Assembly (NCBI GenBank): GCA_002415785.1
Contig: DIAJ01000047.1
Location: 24,813-88,812 of the forward strand
DNA from: Flavobacteriales bacterium UBA5081
Lineage (GTDB): Bacteria > Bacteroidota > Bacteroidia > Flavobacteriales_E > Vicingaceae
Direction of reading: 5' to 3'
Length of the DNA: 64,000 bases
The notes beneath the pieces were generated by a model. That model did no database searches, was not told the origin of the DNA, and saw only the letters and a program-made list of their open reading frames with translations. Both the position numbers and the translations under genes were made by a program. This document shows positions 1-9,157 of this stretch, piece after piece; positions within the stretch are counted from its first letter, which is position 1, and each line of letters starts with the position of its first letter.

Positions 1-390
1 ATAATAACTTCTTTCTGCTAAGCCTTCGTCTCTAATATCGTCTCCAAACTCCACATTAATCAAAGGATCTATGCTTAACTGAACACTTCCGCTATCCAGG
101 TAAATCAAATGTTCGTGAAAAAGCTTGCGGGCAATCCAAGATCGACCTTGCTTTTTTATGGGACTTAAATTGGGGAACAACAATGAATCTGACTTCCCAA
201 CTTTTTGTGCTTTTCGCTGCAAAAGGGGCTTAAAGCTAGAATGAATAATTTCGTCAGATTTAACTTCCTCTCTTTCGAATTGATGATGAAACTGATGGTT
301 GAGTGGCACATTTTGATTTTGTGCCAACAAAGTGCTAAGTTGGAAAACAGCAAGTCCAATTAAGAATATTGCAGCTTTATACCATTTCAA
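1..390 (-). CDS. Capsule assembly Wzi-like secreted protein, N-terminal part
   Basis: Partial gene; its C-terminal part lies beyond the window start. Read on the minus strand from a TTG codon at 390 it gives 130 residues without a stop. The N-terminus is a signal peptide (lysine, then a hydrophobic stretch ending STLLAQ). The mature part (NHQFHHQFERE, SFKPLL, RKLFHEHLIYLDSG, then an IDPLIN segment) resembles proteins usually annotated as Wzi-like capsule assembly or surface beta-barrel proteins next to GDP-sugar genes in Bacteroidota. The start overlaps the end of fcl by 14 bp, so it is probably co-transcribed with fcl and gmd. No ATG is available in this frame because a TGA lies just upstream; TTG is inferred. 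Family assignment is from memory and moderately sure. Confidence 0.6.
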   Translation of the reverse strand, partial: MKWYKAAIFLIGLAVFQLSTLLAQNQNVPLNHQFHHQFEREEVKSDEIIHSSFKPLLQRKAQKVGKSDSLLFPNLSPIKKQGRSWIARKLFHEHLIYLDSGSVQLSIDPLINVEFGDDIRDEGLAERSYY

Positions 391-1315
391 AATTCATCTT
401 TTTAACCTCTTCATAAACCAAACGAATACCTTCTTTCAGCTCAATACGATGTTTCCAACCAAAATTATGAAGCTTACTCACATCCATTAACTTTCTTGGC
501 GTTCCATCGGGCTTAGAAGCATCAAAACGAAGCTCACCTTCAAAACCAACTACCTCTTTAATCGTTAACGCTAAATCTTTAATGGAAATATCTTCTCCGG
601 TACCTACGTTTAACCACTCTTCGCCCTCATAATTTTGCATCAGTTGATAGCAGGCGTCGGCCAAGTCATCCACATGTAAAAACTCGCGTTTTGGGCTTCC
701 GCTGCCCCATACCTCAACAGATTCAGCACCCTCTATTTTGGCAGTGTGGAACTTGCGCAATAAAGCAGGAAGTACGTGAGAATTATTTAAATCGTAATTG
801 TCGTTTGGCCCATACAAATTGGTTGGCATCACCGAAATGAAATTATCGCCATACTGTCTGCGGTAGTTCTCGCACAACTTTATACCGGCAATTTTTGCAA
901 TGGCATAAGGTTCGTTGGTCGGTTCTAGTTCATCGGTTAATAAGTACTCTTCCTTTAATGGTTGAGGAGCCATTTTGGGGTAAATGCAAGAAGAGCCTAA
1001 AAACATCAATTTCTGCACTTTATTTTCATGAGCCGCATGAATGATGTTAGCCTCAATCATTAAGTTATCGTACAAAAAGTCGGCGCGATAAATGTTATTT
1101 GCCTGAATACCGCCCACTTTTGCAGCCGCTAAAAATACGTAAGCAGGTTTTTCTTCATCAAAAAACTGATTCACTGCCGCTTGGTTTCTCAAGTCTAATT
1201 CAGCAGAAGTTCTCAAAACCAAATTTTCAAAACCTTCAGCTTGCAGCTTTCTAACAATGGCCGAGCCTACCATTCCACGGTGTCCGGCAACGTATATTTT
1301 ATCTGTTTTATTCAT
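377..1315 (-). CDS. fcl: GDP-L-fucose synthase
   Basis: Cytoplasmic NADPH-dependent epimerase/reductase of the extended SDR family that turns GDP-4-keto-6-deoxymannose into GDP-L-fucose for glycan synthesis. The N-terminus carries the Rossmann motif GHRGMVG (residues 11-17). The catalytic Tyr137 and Lys141 sit in EPYAIAK, with the Ser of GSSCIYP at about 108. The 312-residue length is normal for the family. The gene follows gmd with an 8-bp overlap, so the two enzymes of the pathway are translationally coupled; the next gene is a Wzi-like surface protein. The identification is firm. Confidence 0.96.
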   Translation of the reverse strand: MNKTDKIYVAGHRGMVGSAIVRKLQAEGFENLVLRTSAELDLRNQAAVNQFFDEEKPAYVFLAAAKVGGIQANNIYRADFLYDNLMIEANIIHAAHENKVQKLMFLGSSCIYPKMAPQPLKEEYLLTDELEPTNEPYAIAKIAGIKLCENYRRQYGDNFISVMPTNLYGPNDNYDLNNSHVLPALLRKFHTAKIEGAESVEVWGSGSPKREFLHVDDLADACYQLMQNYEGEEWLNVGTGEDISIKDLALTIKEVVGFEGELRFDASKPDGTPRKLMDVSKLHNFGWKHRIELKEGIRLVYEEVKKMNFEMV

Positions 1316-2396
1316 GAAAATCGTAAACTTTATGTCCGCCTTCCATTAGGTATTTGTCTCTTTTAAATAATGCTAAATCGGCTTTCACCATGTCTTTCAC
1401 CAATTCATCAACTCCAAAAGTTGGTTTCCAACCCAATTCAGTTCTCGCTTTAGTAGAATCTCCAACCAATAAATCTACTTCAGTTGGACGGAAATATTTT
1501 GGATCAATTTTTACAATCTCAGCTCCTGTAGCTTTATTGATTCCAATCTCATCTACACCTTGACCTTTCCATTCTACCTCGATCTCCAACTCTTTAAATG
1601 CTTTGGTCACAAACTCTCTCACTTCAATAGTTTCGCCAGTAGCCAAAACGTAGTCGTCTGCTTTTTCTTGCTGTAACATACGCCACATACCTTCTACGTA
1701 ATCTTTAGCATGCCCCCAATCGCGTTTAGCGTCAAGGTTTCCTAAATACATACAATCTTGCAAGCCGAGTTTAATTCTCGCAGCTGCACGAGTAATTTTT
1801 CTGGTTACAAAAGTTTCTCCACGCAGCGGACTTTCGTGATTAAATAGTATTCCGTTACAAGCATACATATCATAAGCTTCGCGGTAGTTTTTTACAATCC
1901 AAAAAGCGTAAAGTTTAGCTACACCGTAAGGACTACGTGGGTAAAAAGGCGTTTTTTCCGTTTGTGGAATTTCTTGCACTTTTCCGTAAAGCTCAGAAGT
2001 AGAAGCTTGATAAAATTTAGTTTTTTTCTCCAATCCTAAAATTCGAATCGCCTCCAATAATCGCAATGTTCCAACTGCATCAGAGTTGGCAGTATATTCA
2101 GGTGTTTCAAAAGAAACTTTTACATGCGATTGAGCCGCTAAATTGTAGATCTCATCCGGTTGCACCTCTTGAACAATGCGGGTTAAGTTAGAAGAATCAG
2201 TCAAATCTCCATAATGCAATTTGAACTTTACATTTTTTTCATGTGGATCTTGATACAAATGATCAATTCGATCAGTATTAAAAAGCGAACTTCTTCGTTT
2301 TATTCCATGAACTTCATATCCTTTACTTAGCAACAATTCAGCTAAATAAGCTCCATCTTGTCCGGTAACTCCGGTGATCAATGCTACTTTACTCAT
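1308..2396 (-). CDS. gmd: GDP-mannose 4,6-dehydratase
   Basis: Converts GDP-D-mannose to GDP-4-keto-6-deoxymannose, the substrate of the next gene, fcl. The N-terminal NAD(P) site is GVTGQDG (residues 9-15). The catalytic Tyr157 and Lys161 are in SPYGVAK, and the family motif NHESPLRGETFVTRKI is present. At 362 residues it is full length. It is the first gene of a minus-strand operon gmd-fcl-(Wzi-like); a 466-bp AT-rich region separates it from cysQ. The product GDP-fucose is probably used for exopolysaccharide or capsule, given the Wzi-like neighbour. Confidence 0.97.
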   Translation of the reverse strand: MSKVALITGVTGQDGAYLAELLLSKGYEVHGIKRRSSLFNTDRIDHLYQDPHEKNVKFKLHYGDLTDSSNLTRIVQEVQPDEIYNLAAQSHVKVSFETPEYTANSDAVGTLRLLEAIRILGLEKKTKFYQASTSELYGKVQEIPQTEKTPFYPRSPYGVAKLYAFWIVKNYREAYDMYACNGILFNHESPLRGETFVTRKITRAAARIKLGLQDCMYLGNLDAKRDWGHAKDYVEGMWRMLQQEKADDYVLATGETIEVREFVTKAFKELEIEVEWKGQGVDEIGINKATGAEIVKIDPKYFRPTEVDLLVGDSTKARTELGWKPTFGVDELVKDMVKADLALFKRDKYLMEGGHKVYDFHE

Positions 2397-2862
2397 TTTA
2401 TATTCTTTAGAAATGCAATATTACGTTTTTTCAATTGCTTAAAGCAAGCTTAAGCTGTTAGTAAAAGTGTATTCAATTTTATAGCTTGTAATTTCTCAAA
2501 ATCTTCTTGCAAATAACTAACTTATTAAAAGAATATTGAATGTCCGTTTATTTACCTAAATTGATTACCGAACAATTAAACTACTTTGTTTATAGGATTC
2601 TGTCTTTACTTTTTTCCATTCCCGATATTCAATAAAGAATATAAATAACGAAAAACGAATTGCGTTTTTACGCTGATTAAACATTAAGGCATTAAGAAAT
2701 TTAAGAGATACATTAAGTCTTAAAAACGAAAACTAAGCGTTTAATGAAAATGAATCTATATTCTTTACTCTCTTCTCTATTTTCCTTTTAAGCAAAAAAG
2801 TGATTTCAATTATTTAGTCCTCATTTGACATTTCAAATTTGACACTTGACATTCAGCCATGC
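2397..2862. other. Intergenic region upstream of gmd, no gene seen
   Basis: 466 bp of AT-rich DNA with no credible open reading frame, no RNA gene recognised and no clear terminator. It must hold the promoter of the gmd operon and the transcript end of cysQ. I see no strong inverted repeat in it. Confidence 0.5.
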
Positions 2863-3669
2863 TTATGCTGTCACCAAAAACCAGTCGTTTAATAAATTTT
2901 CTCGATTGTAAAGCATCGGACTTTTTGTTTTCCAATTGATTACCTTACCTCCCATAGCTTCCACGATTGCTTGCCCGGCGGCAGTATCCCATTCCATAGT
3001 GGGCGCAAAACGCGGATAAGCATCGGCTTTCCCTTCAGCTACCATGCAAAGTTTTAAGGAACTCCCAACGGAAATTATTTCCACCTCTCCTTTCTCTTTT
3101 TTCTTTTCGTTCATGAAATCTTCCGTCTCCGCCGACATGTGCGAGCGACTACCCACAATGGTATATTTACGATCAATCTTTTTCGGAAGCTGATTGCCAG
3201 TTGACATCAATTCACCAATGTTATGATTCACTTTTGTGCTATAAGCATCTACTTTATAGGCTCCTACACCATTCACTCCAATGTACAATTCATCTTTTAC
3301 AGGAACATAAATAACTCCCATTAGTGCTTTTTGCTGATGAATTAATGCAATGTTCACCGTAAACTCACCATTCCGTTTGATAAATTCCTTGGTTCCATCC
3401 AAAGGATCTACCATCCAGAAATACTCCCAATTTTTTCGCTCCTCGTAAGGAATATCTCTCCCCTCTTCACTCAAGACCGGATATTCCGTTTCATCTAGTT
3501 CTTTAACAATGGCTTGGTGTGCTTGCTTATCAGCCTCCGTCAGTGGCGACTTATCATCTTTATGCTCTATGGCAAAATCAGATTCGTAAACACTTAAAAT
3601 GGCTTTTCCACCGCTTAGAGCAGCTTTGCAAATCAATTCAACTAAAGGTAATTTTTCGTTTTCTGTCAT
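2863..3669 (-). CDS. cysQ: 3'(2'),5'-bisphosphate nucleotidase CysQ
   Basis: Mg-dependent phosphatase of the inositol monophosphatase superfamily that hydrolyses PAP to AMP, removing the by-product of PAPS use. Metal-binding motifs are in order: the SPLTEAD segment near residue 41, the EE pair at 68-69, DPLDGT (89-94), and WDTAAGQAI near the C-terminus. The length of 268 is normal. It follows the SLC13 permease gene with a 13-bp gap, a layout known in Bacteroidota where cysQ, an SLC13 permease and cysC-D-N cluster together. Here cysCDN lies 15 kb away on the other strand. Confidence 0.93.
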   Translation of the reverse strand: MTENEKLPLVELICKAALSGGKAILSVYESDFAIEHKDDKSPLTEADKQAHQAIVKELDETEYPVLSEEGRDIPYEERKNWEYFWMVDPLDGTKEFIKRNGEFTVNIALIHQQKALMGVIYVPVKDELYIGVNGVGAYKVDAYSTKVNHNIGELMSTGNQLPKKIDRKYTIVGSRSHMSAETEDFMNEKKKEKGEVEIISVGSSLKLCMVAEGKADAYPRFAPTMEWDTAAGQAIVEAMGGKVINWKTKSPMLYNRENLLNDWFLVTA

Positions 3670-3682
3670 TTTTTAATTGCGC

Positions 3683-5452
3683 TTAATTCAAGTATATATA
3701 ATTCAATATGAGTGCACTCACAATCATGTACAAAATAGTCAGCGGCATGCCCACTTTCATAAAATCTTTAAAGGAATAACCTCCCGGTCCGTAAACCATT
3801 AAGTTGGTCTGATAACCAATAGGCGTAATGAAGTTAGCTGCTGCTCCAAAGGAAACAATCAAGATAAAAGGAATCGGATTAAATCCTAAATCTGCCGCTA
3901 AAGCAATAGAAATAGGAAATAGAATTGCAACCGCCGCCTTATTGGTAATATAGGCCGCCAAAATATTTGTGACAATAAACATGATCATCAAAAAGCCAAT
4001 GCTTCCCACATAATTATTCAATAACATAAAAAGGTCGGCAATGTATAGTGAAGCCCCTGAGTTAATCATGGCTTTACCAAAGGCTAATCCAAAAGCAATC
4101 AGCATGATTAATTCAAAGTCCATTCCTTTTCTAATTTCATTTAGAGGCACAATTTTCATAAAAATAGCCAGCATAAGCACCACCGACAGACCTATAATCA
4201 AAGGAATTGTAGTAGTGGCTGAAATAATAATGGAAGCCAATAAACTCAGGAAAACTAGACTGACTTTAGTGACGTTTATATCTTCGGGCTCTTCGATGTG
4301 GGTTAAAATGTAAAAGGCTTGATTGTTTTTGGTACGGCTCAAGAAGTCGCTTCCGCTGAAAACCAACAAAACGTCACCGGCTCGCAATTCAATCTCACCA
4401 ATTTTTCCACTCAGCTTTTCCCCATTTCGGTGAACCGCCACAATGGCTGCATCAAAGCGCGCACGAAAGTCAGTATCCATTACCTTTTTGCCAATTAAAG
4501 AGGAGTTAAAGGAAACCACAATTTCATTTATGCTCGACTTTTTATCAATCATTCTCTCCACCGTTTTGGGTAAAGTCAAGCCTAAATCACTTTTACTAAT
4601 TTCCTCTACAGCAGTAGTTTCTCCAGCAAAAATCAAGGTATCTTCTTCTTGTAAAATTTCATCCGGACTTACCGGTGTAATGCTGTGTTCATCGCGAATT
4701 AATTCTACTAAATAAAGTCCTTTCAAATTCCGTAGCCCTGCATTTTCAACTGTTTTTCCCAAAAGAGGAGAGTTGCTTTTGACCATTGTTTCAATAAAAA
4801 ACTCTCGACTTTGTTTGTACAATTTTTCGGCATCCGTACTTTTTGAGGGCAATAATTTATTTCCAAACAGACTAAGGTAAAGAACTCCCAAAATCAACAT
4901 GGGCAAGCCAACGGCGGTAAAGTCAAAAATCCCTAAAGGTTCAAAGCCGTTATCTACCGCCATACCGTTGACAATTAAGTTGGTACTGGTTCCAATTAAG
5001 GTAACACAGCCCCCCAAAATAGCCGCATAAGAAAGTGGAATAAGTAGCTTGGAGGCAGATACCTTCTTTTGGTTTGACCAACGATTCACATAAGGCATCA
5101 TCATGGCTACCAAAGGAGTATTGTTGAAAAAGGCAGAGAAAGACGCCACCAATAACATCATGGAAAAACGAAAACGAGAAAGGCTATTGCTTTTTCCAAA
5201 AAGCTTATTAAAAAGAACGTCAATAACAGAGGATTTTCGAAATATATCGCTGATAATCAATAATAATATAATCACTGCCAATTGTTCATTTCCAAAGCCA
5301 TGAAGCGCCTCTGAAGGAGTTAAAACTCCGCCAATTACCAAAAAAAGGATGGCAATAAAAAAAACCACCGTTGGTCTGAACCACTCCAAGTAAAGAGCAG
5401 AAAGCAGAAAAACAATGGAAATTAAAATCAGAATGACGGAGGGAGTTAGCAT
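3683..5452 (-). CDS. SLC13-family anion permease with two TrkA-C domains
   Basis: Inner-membrane transporter of 589 residues. The N-terminal half has about five hydrophobic segments and the motif NNTPLVAMMMP. A central soluble part holds two TrkA-C-like domains (about residues 210-290 and 300-375). The C-terminal half has further membrane segments including TNKAAVAILFPI and a PIGYQTNLMVYGPGGY motif. This layout is that of SLC13/DASS permeases associated with sulfate in bacteria. Its place between the short ALDH gene and cysQ suggests sulfate or another oxyanion as substrate, but the substrate cannot be read from the sequence. Confidence 0.85.
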   Translation of the reverse strand: MLTPSVILILISIVFLLSALYLEWFRPTVVFFIAILFLVIGGVLTPSEALHGFGNEQLAVIILLLIISDIFRKSSVIDVLFNKLFGKSNSLSRFRFSMMLLVASFSAFFNNTPLVAMMMPYVNRWSNQKKVSASKLLIPLSYAAILGGCVTLIGTSTNLIVNGMAVDNGFEPLGIFDFTAVGLPMLILGVLYLSLFGNKLLPSKSTDAEKLYKQSREFFIETMVKSNSPLLGKTVENAGLRNLKGLYLVELIRDEHSITPVSPDEILQEEDTLIFAGETTAVEEISKSDLGLTLPKTVERMIDKKSSINEIVVSFNSSLIGKKVMDTDFRARFDAAIVAVHRNGEKLSGKIGEIELRAGDVLLVFSGSDFLSRTKNNQAFYILTHIEEPEDINVTKVSLVFLSLLASIIISATTTIPLIIGLSVVLMLAIFMKIVPLNEIRKGMDFELIMLIAFGLAFGKAMINSGASLYIADLFMLLNNYVGSIGFLMIMFIVTNILAAYITNKAAVAILFPISIALAADLGFNPIPFILIVSFGAAANFITPIGYQTNLMVYGPGGYSFKDFMKVGMPLTILYMIVSALILNYIYLN

Positions 5453-5464
5453 AAAGCTTTAAAA

Positions 5465-6349
5465 TTAATAAGCCGGGGCAGAACCACCAATTTGCTCAAT
5501 CGGATGCCAAGTGGTTTTCACTTCAGTAAATTCTTTAATTACAAATGGATTTTCAAAATTTTCGTTTTTTAGTTTATCCGGTGAATAGGCCCTAAAGCGT
5601 TTTAAGTTAGCAGCAGCTTGCAATTCTGCCTCTTTGATAATCTCATTATTTAAACCAATGTAAAGCAGTGCGTTTACATCCATGTGAGAAGCAAAATGGG
5701 TGTACAACTCTTCCACTTTTCCGGTTAAAATATTCACTACACCTCCGGGCAAGTCGGAATGATACAAAACCTCAGCAAAAGTGATGGCCGAAAGCGGTGC
5801 ATTTTCATCTGCTAAAACCACCAAAGTGTTGCCTGAAGTAATTGTAGCCACAATACTTGCCAACAAAGCGTCAAAACCTCCTTCGTGGCAAATGGCAGCA
5901 ACAACTCCTGTTGGCTCAACCATAGAAAAATTAAAATGACTGGAAGCTACGGGATTCACATTGCTAAACAGTTGTTGGTACTTGTCAGCCCAACCTGCAA
6001 AATAAATCAATCGATCGATGTGGCTTTCTACCTTTTCCACTGCTTTTTTAGCGGATAAATTTTCTTCTTTTTGAAGCAGAGCAGCAAAATCATTTTTGCG
6101 ACTTTCCAAATTTTCGGCAATGCGGTAAATAATTTGAGCAATGTTATAAGCCGAGCGTCCTGCCCAAGCCGACTGCGCTTTGCGTGCCGCTACAACGGCA
6201 TTTCTAAAATCTTTTCGCGAAGACAAGCAAATGTTGCCCAATACTTCGCCTTTTTTGTTTTCCGGCTTGTAATATCTCCCCGACTCTGTGCGAGGAAAAC
6301 TGCCGCCAATGTATAGTTTGTAGGTTTTCAAAACTTCAATTCTACTCAT
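5465..6349 (-). CDS. Short aldehyde dehydrogenase-like protein without catalytic Cys
   Basis: About 294 residues, against about 480-490 for a normal aldehyde dehydrogenase. It has the N-terminal ALDH region (LYIGGSFPRTESGR, ARKAQSAWAGRSAYNIAQIIYRIAE, HIDRLIYFAGWADK, EPTGVVAAI, LPGGVVNILTG) but then stops without the GQ-C active-site segment, so it should be inactive alone. It resembles the vestigial second ALDH domain of ALDH16 proteins. In related genomes a gene like this follows deoC and a full ALDH, whereas here a 10-kb island separates them. I chose the ATG at 6349; a GTG at 6355 in the same frame is the alternative. It may be a structural partner of the long ALDH (inference). Confidence 0.75.
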   Translation of the reverse strand: MSRIEVLKTYKLYIGGSFPRTESGRYYKPENKKGEVLGNICLSSRKDFRNAVVAARKAQSAWAGRSAYNIAQIIYRIAENLESRKNDFAALLQKEENLSAKKAVEKVESHIDRLIYFAGWADKYQQLFSNVNPVASSHFNFSMVEPTGVVAAICHEGGFDALLASIVATITSGNTLVVLADENAPLSAITFAEVLYHSDLPGGVVNILTGKVEELYTHFASHMDVNALLYIGLNNEIIKEAELQAAANLKRFRAYSPDKLKNENFENPFVIKEFTEVKTTWHPIEQIGGSAPAY

Positions 6350-6355
6350 TTTCAC

Positions 6356-6649
6356 TCATTGATTAGTCACAACTAACAAAAGTCTGTTTTTTATTTGAAA
6401 AATGAGCGAATTGGAGGAATTTACTATTCCTTAATTACTAGCTGAAAATTAAGGCTTCACCAAATTCAAGTTTTCAACTAAGCCAACATCAAAAATATTG
6501 CTTCCAATTTTCCACTTTATAGAAATACTCATTTCTAAGTATTGACAGTTCAAAATATTATTTTCACCTTAGCTGTATCATTATGTTCTTTTTATTATTA
6601 AATCACTTAAACGTGATGATTCAAAAAGCAATTATTCAAACCAATCACA
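6356..6649. other. Left junction region of island 1
   Basis: 294 bp between the start of the short ALDH gene and the patatin gene. It must hold the promoters for both directions. A hairpin with 8-bp arms CCTTAATT/AATTAAGG lies at 6429-6454. No direct repeat shared with the right junction (15834-16085) was found by eye, and no recombinase gene is near. Confidence 0.4.
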
Positions 6650-7714
6650 ATGGAAAACAAGAAAAAAGTAAGAATACTCACCCTCGATGGTGGGGGCATT
6701 CGAGGAATCATTCCCGCTACGGTATTGCAATACGTAGAAGAATACCTCCAACAAAAAAAGCCGAATACAACACTAGCTGATCATTTCGACTTTATTGCAG
6801 GCACAAGTACCGGTGGCATTTTATCCGCTATTTATCTTGCGCCTGATGATAAAGACCCTTCGAAAGCTAAATTTTCAGCCAATGAAGCCTTGGATTTTTA
6901 CGTGAAAGAAGGAGCAAATATTTTTAACAAGGCCAAACTCAACAACTGGCAACGTTTATGGGGCCTGAGAAATGCAACCCAATTTAGTCCCAAAAACATC
7001 GAGCGCTTGCTTAAGGATAAGTTTGGTGACTTAGTGATGAGCAAATTGCGAAAACCTTGCCTCATTACCACCTACAACATGAACAGCAAATCTTCTTACT
7101 TTTTTACCAGTACAGAAGATGAAAGCAAAAGAGAGTTTTATGTGCGAGATGTCTTGCGCTCAACCTCAGCGGCTCCCACTTACTTTCCTCCGGCAAAAAT
7201 TAAAAACATAGCGCCTGAAAGTAATAAAGAGCCCAAAAACGCCGAAATGATCAATTTAGACGGAGGCGTTTTTGCCAATAACCCAACCATGTGTGCCTAC
7301 GCAGAAGCTAGAAACACAGAATTTAAAGAACGGAATAACCTAAAACCCACGGCTAGTCACATGTATATTCTTTCTATCGGAACCGGTGGCGGTGGGTTTA
7401 CCATTGAAAACAAAGAAAACAGCACTCACTGGAGCCTTTTGAAGTGGGCAAAAACAATCCCTGAAATCATGATGGATGGCAGCATTGATACCGTTGCTTT
7501 CCAAATGAACGAGATCCATGCTACTTTACCCCCAAATGTGCCAGGTGATTATTTGAGGGTGGATACTCCTAAAGAAGACCGACAATACTCATCAGATATG
7601 TCAAATGCCGATGAAGAAAATATAAAAATGCTCTTAAAAGCAGGAGAAAAAACTTTGGAGAAAGCAAAAATAGATGGACTCGATCAATTTCTTGATGGCC
7701 TACTAGATAATTAA
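6650..7714 (+). CDS. Patatin-like phospholipase
   Basis: Cytoplasmic acyl hydrolase of 354 residues. The oxyanion-hole motif DGGGIRG is at 13-19, the nucleophile elbow GTSTG at 51-55 (Ser53) and the catalytic Asp in DGG at 204-206, so the Ser-Asp dyad is intact. There is no signal peptide. Length and motif order match the cytosolic patatins that include CapV, a phospholipase effector of CBASS. It is followed after 12 bp by a lipoprotein gene and then a small helical protein gene, which look like one operon. A CBASS-like operon lies 2.6 kb downstream on the other strand, so a link is possible but not shown. Phospholipase activity is a family inference. Confidence 0.88.
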   Translation: MENKKKVRILTLDGGGIRGIIPATVLQYVEEYLQQKKPNTTLADHFDFIAGTSTGGILSAIYLAPDDKDPSKAKFSANEALDFYVKEGANIFNKAKLNNWQRLWGLRNATQFSPKNIERLLKDKFGDLVMSKLRKPCLITTYNMNSKSSYFFTSTEDESKREFYVRDVLRSTSAAPTYFPPAKIKNIAPESNKEPKNAEMINLDGGVFANNPTMCAYAEARNTEFKERNNLKPTASHMYILSIGTGGGGFTIENKENSTHWSLLKWAKTIPEIMMDGSIDTVAFQMNEIHATLPPNVPGDYLRVDTPKEDRQYSSDMSNADEENIKMLLKAGEKTLEKAKIDGLDQFLDGLLDN

Positions 7715-7726
7715 AATAAATAACAA

Positions 7727-8617
7727 ATGAAAAAACATTTAAAATATACCGTTTTAGCAATCTCAGCAATAATGCTCAGTGGTTGCATGAATTTAAAAAC
7801 TTTGAATAGCTATTCTGAAGCTTCTCAAACTGCATTAAAAAAGTATGATGAAATAGGATTTAGTTTTAAGAAAGTCTGCGAAAAAAACTGTGAATTCAGA
7901 ACCAATTCAGATGAAAAAGCTATAGCAAAAAGGTTTAGTGATAACTATCAACCAATTAAAATAGAATCTGAATGTGAATGTGAGAGTTACCTAAAAGCCG
8001 ATACTGCTTTTAATAAAATGTACTTTGCCACACTTCAATATTTAGAAGGACTCAATAAGCTAAGCAATGATGAAGTGCTAACTTTTAAGTATGATACACT
8101 AGCCAATGCTTTAAAGGAAACAGAGATATTAGATGTAAAAGGTGAAGAAATTGACGCATTCAATAAACTAGTGAATATTACAACGAAATTTATTGTAGAT
8201 ATAAAACGAAGAAAAGATTTGCAAGAAATAATTGAATTTGCAAATCCAAGTTTCCAAGTACTAATAGAAAAACTTCAATTTGCTGTAAACGGTCCGCTAA
8301 AACTAGCACTAGAAACTGAAATTGATTTGGAATACAATTACTATAAAGCCATAGTTCGCAATCAAGATGAACTTAGTTTAAAAGACAAGATTGAATTAGA
8401 AAATGAATTCGTTGATAGTAGGGATGAAGTTCTTGAAAAAATAGATTTACTAAACGAATACTCTAGAGCATTAGATGAAATAAAGAAAGGGCATCAATCA
8501 ATTTATGATAACAGAGATATAATACACAAAAAGGAATTAGCCGGTCTAGTAGCGGGATACATTACTGAAATCAAAGAAATCAAAACATCTTTTGATAATA
8601 TTAAAACAGAAGAATAA
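7727..8617 (+). CDS. Lipoprotein of unknown function in patatin operon
   Basis: 296 residues starting with a lipoprotein signal (KKH, hydrophobic core, lipobox LSGC with Cys at about residue 20). After that it is a charged, mostly helical protein with several Cys residues in two short clusters (KVCEKNC near 50 and ECECE near 83). No family recognised. It lies 12 bp after the patatin gene and shares the junction base 8617 with the next gene, so all three are probably made together. The product should be a membrane-attached periplasmic or outer-membrane protein, which is an odd partner for a cytosolic phospholipase. Confidence 0.7.
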   Translation: MKKHLKYTVLAISAIMLSGCMNLKTLNSYSEASQTALKKYDEIGFSFKKVCEKNCEFRTNSDEKAIAKRFSDNYQPIKIESECECESYLKADTAFNKMYFATLQYLEGLNKLSNDEVLTFKYDTLANALKETEILDVKGEEIDAFNKLVNITTKFIVDIKRRKDLQEIIEFANPSFQVLIEKLQFAVNGPLKLALETEIDLEYNYYKAIVRNQDELSLKDKIELENEFVDSRDEVLEKIDLLNEYSRALDEIKKGHQSIYDNRDIIHKKELAGLVAGYITEIKEIKTSFDNIKTEE

Positions 8618-9009
8618 TGGAAACTCTAAATTCACAACAACTCATAGAAATAGCTAAGCAATTAAAAGTAATTGCAAGGTCAATTAACGATTTTCAAATA
8701 GATAATTGGAACAATCTAACAACTGAGCAATTTAATCGCTTAAATAAGACTGAAAGAGACATTCTGCTTACAGTTCAAGACTTAATAGCTCGATCGGTTA
8801 CTGTTTTGGCAGAAAATTCTGAAGATTTGATAAGTATGATTAAGGAAGCTACGGATAAGGTTGAAACATCTTTAAAACAGATTGAAAACATAAATAAGGC
8901 TATAGAAATAGCTACTGCATCTGTTTTTATTGCTTCTGCAATTATTAGCCAAAATCCCTCTGCAATTTCTCTATCACTTCAAGGTTTAGCTGAAGCACTA
9001 GAAGAATAA
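8617..9009 (+). CDS. Small helical protein with hydrophobic C-terminal segment
   Basis: 130 residues, no family recognised. The first 90 residues are charged and predicted helical (SQQLIEIAKQLKVIARSIND, then DKVETSLKQIENINKAI). Residues about 95-125 are alanine/isoleucine rich (IEIATASVFIASAIISQ, AISLSLQGLAEAL) and could insert in or lie on a membrane. The ATG overlaps the last base of the lipoprotein stop codon (TAATG), so translation is coupled. The arrangement suggests a third component of the patatin module. The hydrophobic helix recalls pore-forming or toxin/immunity proteins, but that is only inference. Confidence 0.6.
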   Translation: METLNSQQLIEIAKQLKVIARSINDFQIDNWNNLTTEQFNRLNKTERDILLTVQDLIARSVTVLAENSEDLISMIKEATDKVETSLKQIENINKAIEIATASVFIASAIISQNPSAISLSLQGLAEALEE

Positions 9010-9022
9010 ACTAACACCATTC

Positions 9023-9148
9023 ATGCAAAACAACTCAATAACAAACAAGAAAGGACACTATGCTTTATCTTACCACTCATACCGCAAAGCGCGTCTAGAG
9101 AATTTTGAATGGCAAGTTCATAGGGTTGTGAATTCAAAAACCCTTTAA
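9023..9148 (+). CDS. Possible 41-residue small protein
   Basis: Open frame from ATG at 9023 to TAA at 9146-9148, starting 14 bp after the preceding stop. The product is basic and aromatic (MQNNSITNKKGHYALSYHSY and then RKARLENFEW), more protein-like than chance frames in this AT-rich DNA. No family recognised. It could be a true small protein of the patatin operon or the remnant of a longer gene. Confidence 0.3.
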   Translation: MQNNSITNKKGHYALSYHSYRKARLENFEWQVHRVVNSKTL

Positions 9149-9157
9149 AAACCCAAA

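Noticed and set aside
6583..6780. 65-codon plus-strand frame overlapping the patatin start
   Set aside because: It overlaps the clear patatin N-terminus in another frame and has no recognisable features.
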